Below are positions 7,446 to 14,992 of a DNA stretch of 19,282 nucleotides, piece by piece; within the stretch, counting starts at the first letter, position 1, and each line of letters starts with the position of its first letter. The notes under the pieces were generated by a model. It saw only the letters and a program-made list of their open reading frames with translations. It had not been told where the DNA came from and did not search any database. The DNA comes from JBDKTH01 sp964558295 (GTDB taxonomy: Bacteria; Planctomycetota; Planctomycetia; Pirellulales; Thermoguttaceae), in the NCBI GenBank assembly GCA_964558295.1, contig CAZLDQ010000110.1, forward strand, positions 1 through 19,282, given 5' to 3'. Both the position numbers and the translations under genes were made by a program.

Positions 7446-10013
7446 CTACTTCCCGATCAGCCCTTTGACCCCGCCAGAAATGAGGGTAGCCACATCGGTG
7501 AGGATTCCCGGCAAAGCCAACCCGCCTGGCGAGGCAAGATACTTGGGACGCCAGTGGGGATGGAACTTCCCTTTGAACTTCCGCAGCCCCTGGAAGTTGT
7601 AGAAGTGCTCGCCATGGCGGAAGAGGAACACCCCGATTCGATTCCAGATCGGGGCCAGCGCGTCGTCGGTCAGCCCGGCCAGCGGCGACATCCCCAGATT
7701 GAACCAGCGGTAGCCCTGGGCTTTGCCCCACAGCATCAGTTCGAGGAAGAGATATTCCATCACACCGTCTACGCTGTCGGGCAAGTAGCGCATCAGGTCG
7801 ATCGAGAGTTCCTCTTTGTTGGCCCCTTCCAGCAGATTGGCGAAGGCCACGATCCGGCCGTGACCGCGAATCACGGCCGCGGGGAAGTGCTGCAAGTAAG
7901 TCTCGTCGAATCGTCCCAACGAAAAGCCCTTTTCCCGGGCGTTCTTTCCGGCCAGCCAGGCGTCGGAGATCGCGCGAAACTCGGGCAAAAGCGCGGGGAT
8001 CTGTTCGACCGGCACAACCTCCATCGAGCAGCCTTCCCGCGTCAAGCGGTGATAGGTCTGACGCAATCCGCGGCGCGAGGCGCCGTCCAACGAAAAGTCG
8101 CCGAGCGACACCCGGGCTTCCTCGCCGAGCTTCAGGAGCGTCAGTCCCAGATCGAGGTAGATCGGCAGATTGTCGCGTCCGACCTGGTAAAACACGGGGC
8201 GCATCTCGTAACGGTCGCACATCTCCCGGAAACGCCAGGCCAACTCCACTCGCTGGTCAGGCGAGCCGATCGGATCCCCCAGCGCCACCCAGCTCTGCCC
8301 CTTTGCGGCATACATGAGCATTGCCGTGCGTTCGTCGTCAAACAGCAGCATCTTGTCGCCCAACAGCGCGAGGGCGGCATACGTTTCCGGGGAAGCGGCC
8401 GCGATCTTCTGGGCCGCTTCCAGGTCTTCCGCCGTCGGCAGCTTGGGGCGCGGTACGGCCGGGCGCAAGAGCCTTGCCGTGGCAAAGGCCACCAACAACG
8501 CGGCGGCCCCTACCGTCGCCCGCATGAATCGCGGGGCACTGGCGTCGAAGGCGAACTGCCACCACAGTTCATGGGTATACTCCACGTGGTGATGGGCGAA
8601 GAACCCTAGCCAGATCGAACCGAGTAACACGAGCGTCACGGCCGCCAACTGCTCCTCGTCCAACGGCTGACGCATCAGCGAGCTTTTCCGATAGAAGAAC
8701 GGTCGGGCCGGCCAGAGGAGAAGAAGCATCCCCAACAGCACCAGGGCCTCTTCCACATCGAAGCCTTTGAGCAGCGAAAGCCCCGCCCCGGCCGCCAGCA
8801 AAACAATCGCCAGCCAATAGGCCGCATCCAAACGCCGTTGCAGGCCGCGGGCTAACAAGAGCAGCATCATCCCCACCACACTGCCGAGAAAATGGGACGT
8901 CTCCACGATCGGCAGCGGCAGCAGCCGTTCGACCCAGGCAACCCGCTGGTGCCCCATCGGCAACGATCCGGAAAACAACAGGACGGTCCCACACGCGAAG
9001 ACCAAGAAGGCCAACAGGCGCGGTGCGATGATCGGCGCCAGCCGGCCGGCACGCCCCATCCACTCCAATCGTTCGGCCAGACGCCCCAGGGCTTCGCGCC
9101 GCAGGGCCAACTCGTTGCCCCCGAGCATCAGCGCCGCGATGCCCAGGGGAAGCAAGTAGTAGATCGCCCGGTAGACGAGCATCGAAGCGACCAGTTCCCG
9201 CGGCTGGCTCGGCGCCAGCATGACCAGCATCACCAGTTCGAAGACCCCCAGGCCGCCAGGGACATGCGTGAACATGGCCACGACAATCGCCAGCAAGTAC
9301 GCGCTTAAGACCTGGAGATAATGGAGCCCTAGATCGGCCGGCAATAGGACGTAAAACACCCCGGCGGCCACAATCAGATCGGCTGACGAGGTGACCAGTT
9401 GCAGCAGGGCCACACGTAGCGATGGCAGCGGCAATTGCCAGCCCAGCAAGCGGACCGGCCGACGACGGACCGCACAGAGAAGCAAGTAACTCGCCACAAG
9501 GATCAAGAACGCCAGCCCCAAGGGCCAGACGCTGTCAAACGGCAGGTGAAACCGCGGCGACAGGGGAAATGGGGCCAATGTGAAGACCACCCCCGCCAGG
9601 CTCAGCACACCGATCCAGAACGTCAGCCCCAGCATGGCGATCAGCTCAAGGACTTCGACGGCCGACAGGCCCCAGGCTGAATACAGCCGATAGCGGACCG
9701 AGCTTCCGCCGAGCAACATGCCAAAGTTGTTGCTACTCACATAGCCGATGAATGAGGCCAAGGCGATTCGGGCTAGCGAAATCGGGTGTCCAATGTAACG
9801 GACCGCCAACCAGTCGTAGTTGATCAGGATCAGATAGTTCAACACGGTCAGGCCAATCCCCCCAATCACCCAACCTGGAGGAATGGCAAAGAAGCTCGCC
9901 CGCAGGTCGCGATAGCTGAACTGGCGGAACTCGTGGAACAGAAGCCACAAGGCGGCCCCAAAGATCAGGAGCACGAGGGCAGGGGTCAGGAGATGCCAAT
10001 AGCGTTTTATCAC
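7446..10013 (-). CDS. mprF: Bifunctional phosphatidylglycerol lysyltransferase/flippase MprF
   Basis: A protein of about 855 residues with the full two-part MprF layout and length. The N-terminal two-thirds is a polytopic membrane region; its first eight or so helices include the flippase signature FGMLLGGSSVRYRLYSAWGL and later MFTHVPGGLGVFELVML. The C-terminal part (about 540-840) is the cytoplasmic DUF2156 aminoacyl-phosphatidylglycerol synthase domain, with WVALGDPIGSPDQR near residue 582, the segment FSLGRFDETYLQHFPAAVIR, and YRWFNLGMSPLAG. It uses aminoacyl-tRNA to charge phosphatidylglycerol and flips the product, lowering negative surface charge; lysine versus alanine cannot be told. 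The start is uncertain: GTG at 10013 has GGAG 9 bases upstream, while TTG at 10019 has it only 3 bases away. Divergent from marC. Confidence 0.93.
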   Translation of the reverse strand: MIKRYWHLLTPALVLLIFGAALWLLFHEFRQFSYRDLRASFFAIPPGWVIGGIGLTVLNYLILINYDWLAVRYIGHPISLARIALASFIGYVSSNNFGMLLGGSSVRYRLYSAWGLSAVEVLELIAMLGLTFWIGVLSLAGVVFTLAPFPLSPRFHLPFDSVWPLGLAFLILVASYLLLCAVRRRPVRLLGWQLPLPSLRVALLQLVTSSADLIVAAGVFYVLLPADLGLHYLQVLSAYLLAIVVAMFTHVPGGLGVFELVMLVMLAPSQPRELVASMLVYRAIYYLLPLGIAALMLGGNELALRREALGRLAERLEWMGRAGRLAPIIAPRLLAFLVFACGTVLLFSGSLPMGHQRVAWVERLLPLPIVETSHFLGSVVGMMLLLLARGLQRRLDAAYWLAIVLLAAGAGLSLLKGFDVEEALVLLGMLLLLWPARPFFYRKSSLMRQPLDEEQLAAVTLVLLGSIWLGFFAHHHVEYTHELWWQFAFDASAPRFMRATVGAAALLVAFATARLLRPAVPRPKLPTAEDLEAAQKIAAASPETYAALALLGDKMLLFDDERTAMLMYAAKGQSWVALGDPIGSPDQRVELAWRFREMCDRYEMRPVFYQVGRDNLPIYLDLGLTLLKLGEEARVSLGDFSLDGASRRGLRQTYHRLTREGCSMEVVPVEQIPALLPEFRAISDAWLAGKNAREKGFSLGRFDETYLQHFPAAVIRGHGRIVAFANLLEGANKEELSIDLMRYLPDSVDGVMEYLFLELMLWGKAQGYRWFNLGMSPLAGLTDDALAPIWNRIGVFLFRHGEHFYNFQGLRKFKGKFHPHWRPKYLASPGGLALPGILTDVATLISGGVKGLIGK

Positions 10014-10035
10014 TTCCAAGGACTCCAGCTATAAT
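10007..10035 (+). promoter_or_regulatory. Candidate promoter for marC
   Basis: TTATCA (10007-10012), a 17-base spacer, and a perfect TATAAT at 10030-10035, reading toward marC with a leader of about 120 bases. The -35 box overlaps the first codons of the divergent mprF gene, so the two transcripts would overlap at their starts. Confidence 0.45.
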
Positions 10036-10048
10036 GCACAACTATAGC
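10028..10048. promoter_or_regulatory. Dyad GCTATA-N9-TATAGC in the mprF-marC gap
   Basis: A perfect 6-bp inverted repeat (10028-10033 and 10043-10048) with a 9-base centre, overlapping the marC-directed TATAAT and a minus-strand TATAGT (10046-10041) that could serve mprF. Size and placement suit a dimeric repressor site, or simply two back-to-back -10 boxes. Confidence 0.4.
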
Positions 10049-10162
10049 ACGTTGGGGGGCGTCAACACGTCCCCCTTTGACCGTCCAGGGGTGTTTGTGC
10101 AAACCTTCACAAGGCTCCGGGTCCATGGGTATGGTATGCCGCTAGCATCGGAAGGGTAAACC

Positions 10163-10756
10163 GTGGAAGCTTTCTGGCTATGTTTTGTCCCCCTGTTTGT
10201 CGCTATGGACGCCATAGGGCTCTTGCCAATCTACCTTTCTCTGACCGAGGGGCTGGATCGGCCGGAGAAACGCCGGGTCCTGGTGGAATCGCTCGTAACG
10301 GCTTTCGTCGTGGCGGTCGTCTTCCTTTTCGTCGGCCAATGGGTTTTTCGGCTCTTGGGGATTACGATCGCCGACTTCATGGTGGCCGGCGGCACGCTCT
10401 TGTTTGTGTTTGCGATGATCGACCTGAACGATACGGGGACCAAACGGAGCCGAAAGGCATCCCCACAATCGGTGGGGGCGGTCCCGTTGGGCGTCCCCTT
10501 GATCGTCGGCCCCGCCGTTCTGGCCACGATTATCCTCTTGGCTAACCAGCATGGGCACAGTCCCACCGTGCTGGCCATCGTGGCCAACATCGCCCTGGTC
10601 GGAGTCGTGTTTCACTTCTCCCACTTCCTTGACCGGATCCTCGGCCGGACCGGGATTCGCACGGTGTCGAAGATCACCAGCCTGATCCTGGCAGCAATCG
10701 CCGTGATGATGGTCCGGATTGGCCTGACCACCTTCCTCCGCGGCGAGCCCCAGTGA
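10163..10756 (+). CDS. MarC family integral membrane protein
   Basis: A 197-residue MarC/UPF0056 family protein, slightly shorter than E. coli MarC (221). It starts with GTG at 10163, with GAAGGG 6 bases upstream. The opening is FVPLFVAMDAIGLLPIYLSL, the typical first helix in which Asp/Pro-containing turns recur, and the second half has GAVPLGVPLIVGPAVLATII, the matching inverted-repeat motif of the family. About six membrane segments are expected. The family was once linked to multiple antibiotic resistance, but that link was not upheld for E. coli MarC, and amino-acid export (the NAAT annotation) is suggested only for some members, so no transport substrate is claimed. It is divergent from mprF, with which it may share control. 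Confidence 0.93.
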   Translation: MEAFWLCFVPLFVAMDAIGLLPIYLSLTEGLDRPEKRRVLVESLVTAFVVAVVFLFVGQWVFRLLGITIADFMVAGGTLLFVFAMIDLNDTGTKRSRKASPQSVGAVPLGVPLIVGPAVLATIILLANQHGHSPTVLAIVANIALVGVVFHFSHFLDRILGRTGIRTVSKITSLILAAIAVMMVRIGLTTFLRGEPQ

Positions 10757-10776
10757 AAAACCTGTCGTCCTGGGGC
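10747..10776 (+). terminator. Possible hairpin at the marC transcript end
   Basis: GCCCCAG (10747-10753, overlapping the stop codon) pairs with CTGGGGC (10770-10776), followed by TTGCCTTTG rather than a clean T-run. A second perfect hairpin, AGCTTA-GGA-TAAGCT, follows at 10797-10811. Termination at either is possible but not certain. Confidence 0.35.
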
Positions 10777-11108
10777 TTGCCTTTGCCGGTCAGGGGAGCT
10801 TAGGATAAGCTATTGACGTTTCCCCGCCTTCCGAAGCCCCCCTGATACGCCTCCCCCGTCGGCCAATGAGTGCGACCGCCTGTTGCCCGACCGTTGGCTG
10901 CTCGCCTGCTGTGACGTTTCCTGGGAAAGCCGTGGCGGTTCGTCAGAACAGTGGCCGACTATCCGTCTGTATCCCCCCTGCAATCGACGACTCGCGCGAA
11001 GCCCTCTGGCACGAGCGACGAAGCCTGGGATTCCGGCGGCGAAGAGGATTCCGGCCGCGGATTTTGCAAGGACGTACTTGAACGCACAGAGCCTTCAGGT
11101 GCCCTGAG
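10757..11108. other. 352-base intergenic region between marC and the FHA gene
   Basis: Holds the hairpins near the marC end, including a nested pair at 10790-10845 whose outer arms are TCAGGGG and CCCCTGA. Two short overlapping open frames (from 10866 and 10883) have no family resemblance, no good ribosome binding site, and contradict each other in frame, so I do not call them genes. The motif GGATTCCGGC occurs twice near 11030-11060. Confidence 0.45.
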
Positions 11109-11480
11109 ATGATCGTTACGCTTCGCGACTTGGTAGGGACCGAATTCCAAGAGCAAATCCGCGTCTTGACGCCCCGGTTTACCATCGGTCGGGCGGAGGA
11201 CTGCGATCTGCGGCCCACTTGCCCCCTGGTGAGCCGACACCATTGCGAGCTTCTTTTCAATGGATCGCAATGGACCATCCTCGACAACAACAGCAAGAAC
11301 GGCACGTTTGTCAACGGCCAACGCATCACTGGTCCGCAACCGCTCCATTCCGGCGACGTCGTCGGCGTCGGCCAACGTCGTCTGGCCGTGGAACTCCACG
11401 GCGATCTTCTCCCAACCACCGCCCCACGTCCAACCGACGCCGAAGAACTGGCCGACTGTCTCCCCTGGACACCGGCATGA
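11109..11480 (+). CDS. Small FHA domain protein
   Basis: A 123-residue protein that is almost entirely one forkhead-associated domain, a module binding phosphothreonine peptides. The key motifs are in order: FTIGRAEDCDLR (GR at 27-28), VSRHHCEL (SRHH at 42-45), and LDNNSKNGTFVNG (58-70), followed by GDVVGVGQRRLAV. All conserved Arg, Ser, His and Asn positions of the phosphopeptide-binding loops are present, so binding is expected to be intact. There is no attached kinase or signal peptide, so it probably acts as a cytoplasmic adaptor for Ser/Thr kinase signalling, which is abundant in planctomycetes. No kinase or phosphatase is in this window. The C-terminal 25 residues are Pro/Thr-rich and probably disordered. 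Confidence 0.93.
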   Translation: MIVTLRDLVGTEFQEQIRVLTPRFTIGRAEDCDLRPTCPLVSRHHCELLFNGSQWTILDNNSKNGTFVNGQRITGPQPLHSGDVVGVGQRRLAVELHGDLLPTTAPRPTDAEELADCLPWTPA

Positions 11481-11489
11481 GCAAAGGAC

Positions 11490-11542
11490 GAGGAAGGACG
11501 AAATCCCAAGTCCGAATGCCCCTCCCTGCGCCGTCCTTCCTC
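11490..11542. repeat. Intergenic inverted repeat GAGGAAGGACG...CGTCCTTCCTC
   Basis: Perfect 11-bp arms (11490-11500 and 11532-11542) enclose 31 bases, starting 10 bases after the FHA stop codon. The word GGAAGGACGAA is shared with the repeat at 4276-4376, and AAATCCCAAGTCCGAATG follows the left arm. It looks like another copy of a degenerate dispersed element. Confidence 0.55.
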
Positions 11543-11727
11543 CTCCTTCCGTCCCCCTCTGTGCTCATCCATAGCTCTTGGGCGCACGAGATGCCGCGCA
11601 ATCTGGGAAATCCAGGCAGCCTTGGAAAGCTAAGACAGATCGCGCTTTCCTGTCAATGAAGACGCAAACACCGAGACGATGAGATAGGCGGGGCACATCG
11701 AGCACTGCGCCGAACGAGGTGACGGGG

Positions 11728-11997
11728 ATGAAGATAGATCCGCACCCCTATGAAGTCCGAGAATTGGTCGTCAAGAACTTTGGGGACCTGGGGGTCGTCG
11801 TGGAAAGCCCCCTTGACCTGGACGAGACGATCTTGCTGGACGATGGTCGGTACGTCGCACGCTCTTACCGCATCGCCGGCCTGCTGGCCATGTGGCTCAT
11901 TAACGCGGGGATTGTCCAGTTCTACGACAGCCTGGGAAACATGCTTCGGACGGTGAACCTGTTTACCGAGGTTGAACCGCAACGGATGGCTGCCTAA
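11728..11997 (+). CDS. Protein of unknown function, 89 residues
   Basis: I do not recognise a named domain. The start ATG at 11728 is chosen because GAGGTGA (11716-11722), a near-perfect ribosome binding site, lies 5 bases upstream; a GTG at 11719 in the same frame overlaps that site. The protein (MKIDPHPYEVRELVVKNFGD...) alternates short charged and hydrophobic stretches: VESPLDLDETILLDDGRYVA, then a more hydrophobic IAGLLAMWLINAGIVQFYD, then LRTVNLFTEVEPQR. No cysteine, signal peptide or clear transmembrane helix is evident, so a small soluble alpha/beta protein is likely. Codon use matches its neighbours and the reading frame has a good start site, so I believe it is real. It follows the FHA gene after a 247-base gap. 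Confidence 0.75.
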   Translation: MKIDPHPYEVRELVVKNFGDLGVVVESPLDLDETILLDDGRYVARSYRIAGLLAMWLINAGIVQFYDSLGNMLRTVNLFTEVEPQRMAA

Positions 11998-12127
11998 CCC
12001 CTTGTCCTGGGCAAAGGACTGCGGCCGTTGCCACGTTCGTTCCGAGGCGTCGAAAAGGGACCTTCTCGACGAACGCCCGCATAGGCCCGCAGATCTGCAT
12101 TTTTCCATCCATTTTAGGGGCAACCCA

Positions 12128-12193
12128 ATGCGCATAGCCGCCATCATGAGGGAAGCCGCCCTCATCCATCGGTATTTATTCGCGGCTCGATAG
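12128..12193 (+). CDS. Possible 21-residue leader peptide upstream of copA
   Basis: ATG at 12128 has AGGGG 7 bases upstream and opens 21 codons, MRIAAIMREAALIHRYLFAA plus a final Arg, ending in TAG at 12191-12193. A 7-bp hairpin (12146-12165) lies inside it. The peptide is not rich in Cys, His or Met, so there is no direct sign of metal sensing. It could equally be chance. Confidence 0.2.
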   Translation: MRIAAIMREAALIHRYLFAAR

Positions 12194-12303
12194 GGGATAA
12201 ATGCCTGGCGGCGTGCTTGAGGCGTGAAGCGGGCGCTGTTCGCCAGTGTCTGGCACCCATAGGATGATAGAGTGGGTGGTTTTTGGTTGAATCCTCGGTA
12301 AAG

Positions 12304-12340
12304 GCAACGTCCGAAGGAGCCCTTCGGGAACGTGCGTTGC
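12304..12340 (+). promoter_or_regulatory. Nested hairpin in the copA leader
   Basis: An inner perfect stem CCGAAGG-AGC-CCTTCGG (12311-12327) is enclosed by GCAACG (12304-12309) and CGTTGC (12335-12340). It lies 48 bases before the copA start and has no T-run, so it is more likely a leader structure or DNA operator than a terminator. Further down, the ribosome binding site AAGGA (12371-12375) sits in a weak stem GGAT-AAAA-ATCC that ends 3 bases before the ATG. Confidence 0.4.
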
Positions 12341-12387
12341 GACTTCGTGCGAGGGTGACGTACCAATCGAAAGGATAAAAATCCCTT

Positions 12388-14850
12388 ATGGCTATCGATC
12401 CTGTCTGCGGTATGCAGGTCCGTGAGTCGAGTCCACTACGAGCAGAACGGGACGGAAAGACCTATTTTTTCTGCTGTGAGCATTGCCGACAACGTTTTTT
12501 GAAAATGCCGCCAGCAGCCTCTCCATCCAGCGACTTGGCGGAAGAGGGCGTGTCTCAACCGATTCCCACGCCCCCTCCGTCTGAGGATGCTGAGATGGCC
12601 GCGGAACCGGCCTCCCCCTCTGGGCCCCAATACGTCTGTCCGATGTGTCCTGGAGTCGAACGGGAGACTCCGGGCGCTTGTCCACGCTGTGGGATGGCGT
12701 TGGAGCGTGCCGCTCCAGTTGCGTCAGAAGGGCGCGTCATTTATACCTGCCCCATGCATCCGGAGATCGAGCAGGAGACGCCGGGGACCTGTCCAAAGTG
12801 TGGAATGGACTTGGAGCCCAAGTACCTTGTCGCAACCGAGCCGGAGAAAAACGAAGAACTGGCCGACATGGGCCGGCGATTCAAGATTGCCCTGCTGCTG
12901 ACGATTCCCGTGCTTGTGCTCGCCATGGGACCGATGCTCGGGATTCCTGTGGATCACTGGTTCTCGCCGCGGATCTCCCAATGGCTCCAATTGGCGTTGG
13001 CCACGCCCGTTGTCTTCTGGGCCGGCAGGCCACTCCTGGCCCGTGGGGTGCGTTCGGTATTCAATCGCAGCCTGAACATGTTCACACTGATCACGTTGGG
13101 GGTCGGCACGGCGTATCTGTTCAGCGTTGTGGCCGTCCTGTTTCCCACGCTGTTTCCGCCGGCCTTTTGGGAGCACGGCCGTGTGGCGGTCTACTTCGAG
13201 GCCGCCGCGGCAATCACTGTCCTGGTCCTTCTCGGCCAAGTCCTGGAGCTTCGCGCCCGCTCGCGTACCAGCAATGCCATCCGTGAACTGATGTCGCTGG
13301 CCCCGACCATGGCCCGCGTGATTCGTGGAGGGGAAGAACGGGAAGTCCATCTCGGGGAAGTCGTGCACGGCGACCTGCTCCGCGTCCGACCGGGGGAGAA
13401 GGTGCCCGTCGACGGCGAAGTGACGGAAGGACGCAGCGCAGTCGACGAGTCGATGGTTACCGGGGAGTCGATTCCCGTGTCCAAGGGCGTGGGGGCCAAA
13501 GTGATCGGCGGCACGGTGAACCAGACCGGTTCGTTTGTGATGCGTGCCGAACGGGTCGGCCAGGAGACATTGTTGGCCCAGATCGTCCGCCTGGTGGCGG
13601 ACGCCCAGCGGAGGCGGGCTCCGATCCAGCGTTTGGCTGACGTGGCCTCGGCCTATTTCGTCCCCACCGTGATGGTCATTGCGGCGATCACATTCGGCGT
13701 CTGGGCCTGGGTCGGTCCGGAGCCCCGCTTGGCCAATGCCTTGATCGTGGCGGTGGCCGTATTGATCATCGCTTGCCCTTGCGCGTTGGGGTTGGCCACG
13801 CCCATGTCGATTATGGTCGGTATCGGCCGAGGCGCCAAGGAAGGCGTGTTGGTCAAGGACGCCGCCGCGCTGGAGGTCTTCGAACGAGCCGAAGTGCTCG
13901 TGGTCGACAAGACGGGCACCCTTACCGAAGGCCGGCCGCACGTGACCCACGTCACCACGGTGGACTCGGTGCCGGAAAGCGAGTTCCTCGGACTGGTAGC
14001 CTCCCTCGAACACCAGAGCGAGCACCCCTTGGCCCATGCGATTGCCCAAGAGGCCCAACAGCGCCAGGTGCAACTTTTCGCCGCCGAGGAATTTGAGGCG
14101 GTCACCGGGAGTGGCGTCGTCGGCCGGATTCGCGGGCGGGAAGTCCTGGTCGGCACTCCCGCCTTTCTCCGCCAGCAAGGAATCCGCCACCTGCAACCTC
14201 TCCTTGAACAGGGCACCCTGTTGCAGCAGGAAGGCCAAACGGTGGTCTACGCCGCCATCGACGGCGTCGCCGCCGGTTTGCTCGCCGTGGCCGATCCGAT
14301 TAAAGACACCACCGAAGAAGCGGTCCAAACGCTTCACGACCTGGGGTTCCACGTGGTAATGCTCACCGGTGACAACCGCCGCACAGCCCGGGCGGTCGCC
14401 TGGAAACTGAATATCGATTCGGTGGAAGCCGAAGTTCGCGCCCCGGACAAGCATGAATACGTACACAAGCTGCGGGAACAGGGGCGCGTGGTCGCCATGG
14501 CCGGCGACGGGGTCAACGACGCCCCCGCCTTGGCCGAGGCCGACATCGGCATCGCCATGGGAACCGGCACCGACGTGGCCATGGAAAGCGCCGACATCAC
14601 CCTCGTCAAAGGCGACCTGCGTGGGATCGTCCGCGCCGTCCTCCTGAGTCGCGCCGTGATGCGCAATATCCGTCAGAACCTTTTCCTGGCCTTCATCTAC
14701 AACACGGTCGCGATCCCGATCGCCGCCGGCGTGCTCTATCCCGTCTTCGGAATCCTCCTGAGCCCGATCATCGCCGCCGCCGCGATGAGTTTTAGTTCTG
14801 TCTCCGTGATCACCAACGCCCTCCGACTGCGAACGATTCGGCTTGGCTGA
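12388..14850 (+). CDS. copA: Copper-translocating P1B-type ATPase with YHS and two heavy-metal-binding modules
   Basis: An 820-residue heavy-metal P-type ATPase. The N-terminus has a YHS domain (DPVCGMQV with C7, C29, C30, C33), a Pro/Ala/Glu linker, then two tandem zinc-ribbon-like heavy-metal-binding modules at 82-106 (CPMCPG...CPRCGM) and 119-143 (CPMHPE...CPKCGM); no GMxCxxC HMA domain is present. The ATPase core is complete: TGE 358-360, CPC 463-465 in the transport helix, the phosphorylated Asp in DKTGT 507-511, HP 546-547 and GDGVND 706-711. The last helices read YNTVAIPIAAG and AAMSFSSVSVITNAL, the Cu(I)-exporter (P1B-1) pattern, so it probably pumps copper out of the cytoplasm. The ribosome binding site AAGGA is unusually far (12 bases) from the ATG. 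No regulator gene is adjacent. Confidence 0.96.
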   Translation: MAIDPVCGMQVRESSPLRAERDGKTYFFCCEHCRQRFLKMPPAASPSSDLAEEGVSQPIPTPPPSEDAEMAAEPASPSGPQYVCPMCPGVERETPGACPRCGMALERAAPVASEGRVIYTCPMHPEIEQETPGTCPKCGMDLEPKYLVATEPEKNEELADMGRRFKIALLLTIPVLVLAMGPMLGIPVDHWFSPRISQWLQLALATPVVFWAGRPLLARGVRSVFNRSLNMFTLITLGVGTAYLFSVVAVLFPTLFPPAFWEHGRVAVYFEAAAAITVLVLLGQVLELRARSRTSNAIRELMSLAPTMARVIRGGEEREVHLGEVVHGDLLRVRPGEKVPVDGEVTEGRSAVDESMVTGESIPVSKGVGAKVIGGTVNQTGSFVMRAERVGQETLLAQIVRLVADAQRRRAPIQRLADVASAYFVPTVMVIAAITFGVWAWVGPEPRLANALIVAVAVLIIACPCALGLATPMSIMVGIGRGAKEGVLVKDAAALEVFERAEVLVVDKTGTLTEGRPHVTHVTTVDSVPESEFLGLVASLEHQSEHPLAHAIAQEAQQRQVQLFAAEEFEAVTGSGVVGRIRGREVLVGTPAFLRQQGIRHLQPLLEQGTLLQQEGQTVVYAAIDGVAAGLLAVADPIKDTTEEAVQTLHDLGFHVVMLTGDNRRTARAVAWKLNIDSVEAEVRAPDKHEYVHKLREQGRVVAMAGDGVNDAPALAEADIGIAMGTGTDVAMESADITLVKGDLRGIVRAVLLSRAVMRNIRQNLFLAFIYNTVAIPIAAGVLYPVFGILLSPIIAAAAMSFSSVSVITNALRLRTIRLG

Positions 14851-14886
14851 AGCGACTTGCACGATCCTGGGAGACGCCGCTGTCAC

Positions 14887-14920
14887 AAAAACCGGGCAAC
14901 CATGTGCCCATGGTTGCCCG
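14887..14920 (-). terminator. Rho-independent terminator of the BBP7 gene
   Basis: A perfect 11-bp stem CGGGCAACCAT (14893-14903) and ATGGTTGCCCG (14910-14920) with a 6-base loop. On the minus strand it is followed by GGTTTTTGTG, a T-run in the correct place, so it ends the BBP7 transcript 73 bases after its stop codon. The same stem could also stall plus-strand transcription leaving copA, but without a T-run there. Confidence 0.88.
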
Positions 14921-14992
14921 ATCGAGCCGCACGCAATCATCCGATCGGAGCAGAGAGAGACTCCGAGCGGTCCGTTCCCAGGGGCTCGCGGC

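Larger units (their letters stand above)
11998..12387. other. 390-base structured intergenic region upstream of copA
   Basis: No large gene. It is rich in inverted repeats: 12048-12071 (10 pairs with one mismatch, loop GGAC), 12146-12165 (ATGAGGG/CCCTCAT), CTGGCG/CGCCAG (12205-12210 and 12241-12246), and the nested hairpin at 12304-12340. A 21-codon open frame lies at 12128-12193. The first hairpin may end the upstream transcript; the rest probably belongs to the copA leader. Confidence 0.5.

Noticed and set aside
7383..8609. 408-codon plus-strand open frame opposite the end of mprF
   Set aside because: Antisense shadow of the conserved synthase domain, with no start signal or family match.
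10866..11107. Two overlapping small open frames between marC and the FHA gene
   Set aside because: They conflict in frame, lack ribosome binding sites and show no protein-like pattern.
12251..12266. TGGCAC resembling half of a sigma-54 promoter upstream of copA
   Set aside because: The required GC element at the -12 position is absent (GGATG instead of TTGC).
12724..14940. 738-codon open frame on the minus strand opposite copA
   Set aside because: It mirrors a gene with complete P-type ATPase motifs; the translation is low-complexity (rich in Gly, Asp, His, Arg) with no family resemblance. It reflects GC-rich codon usage.
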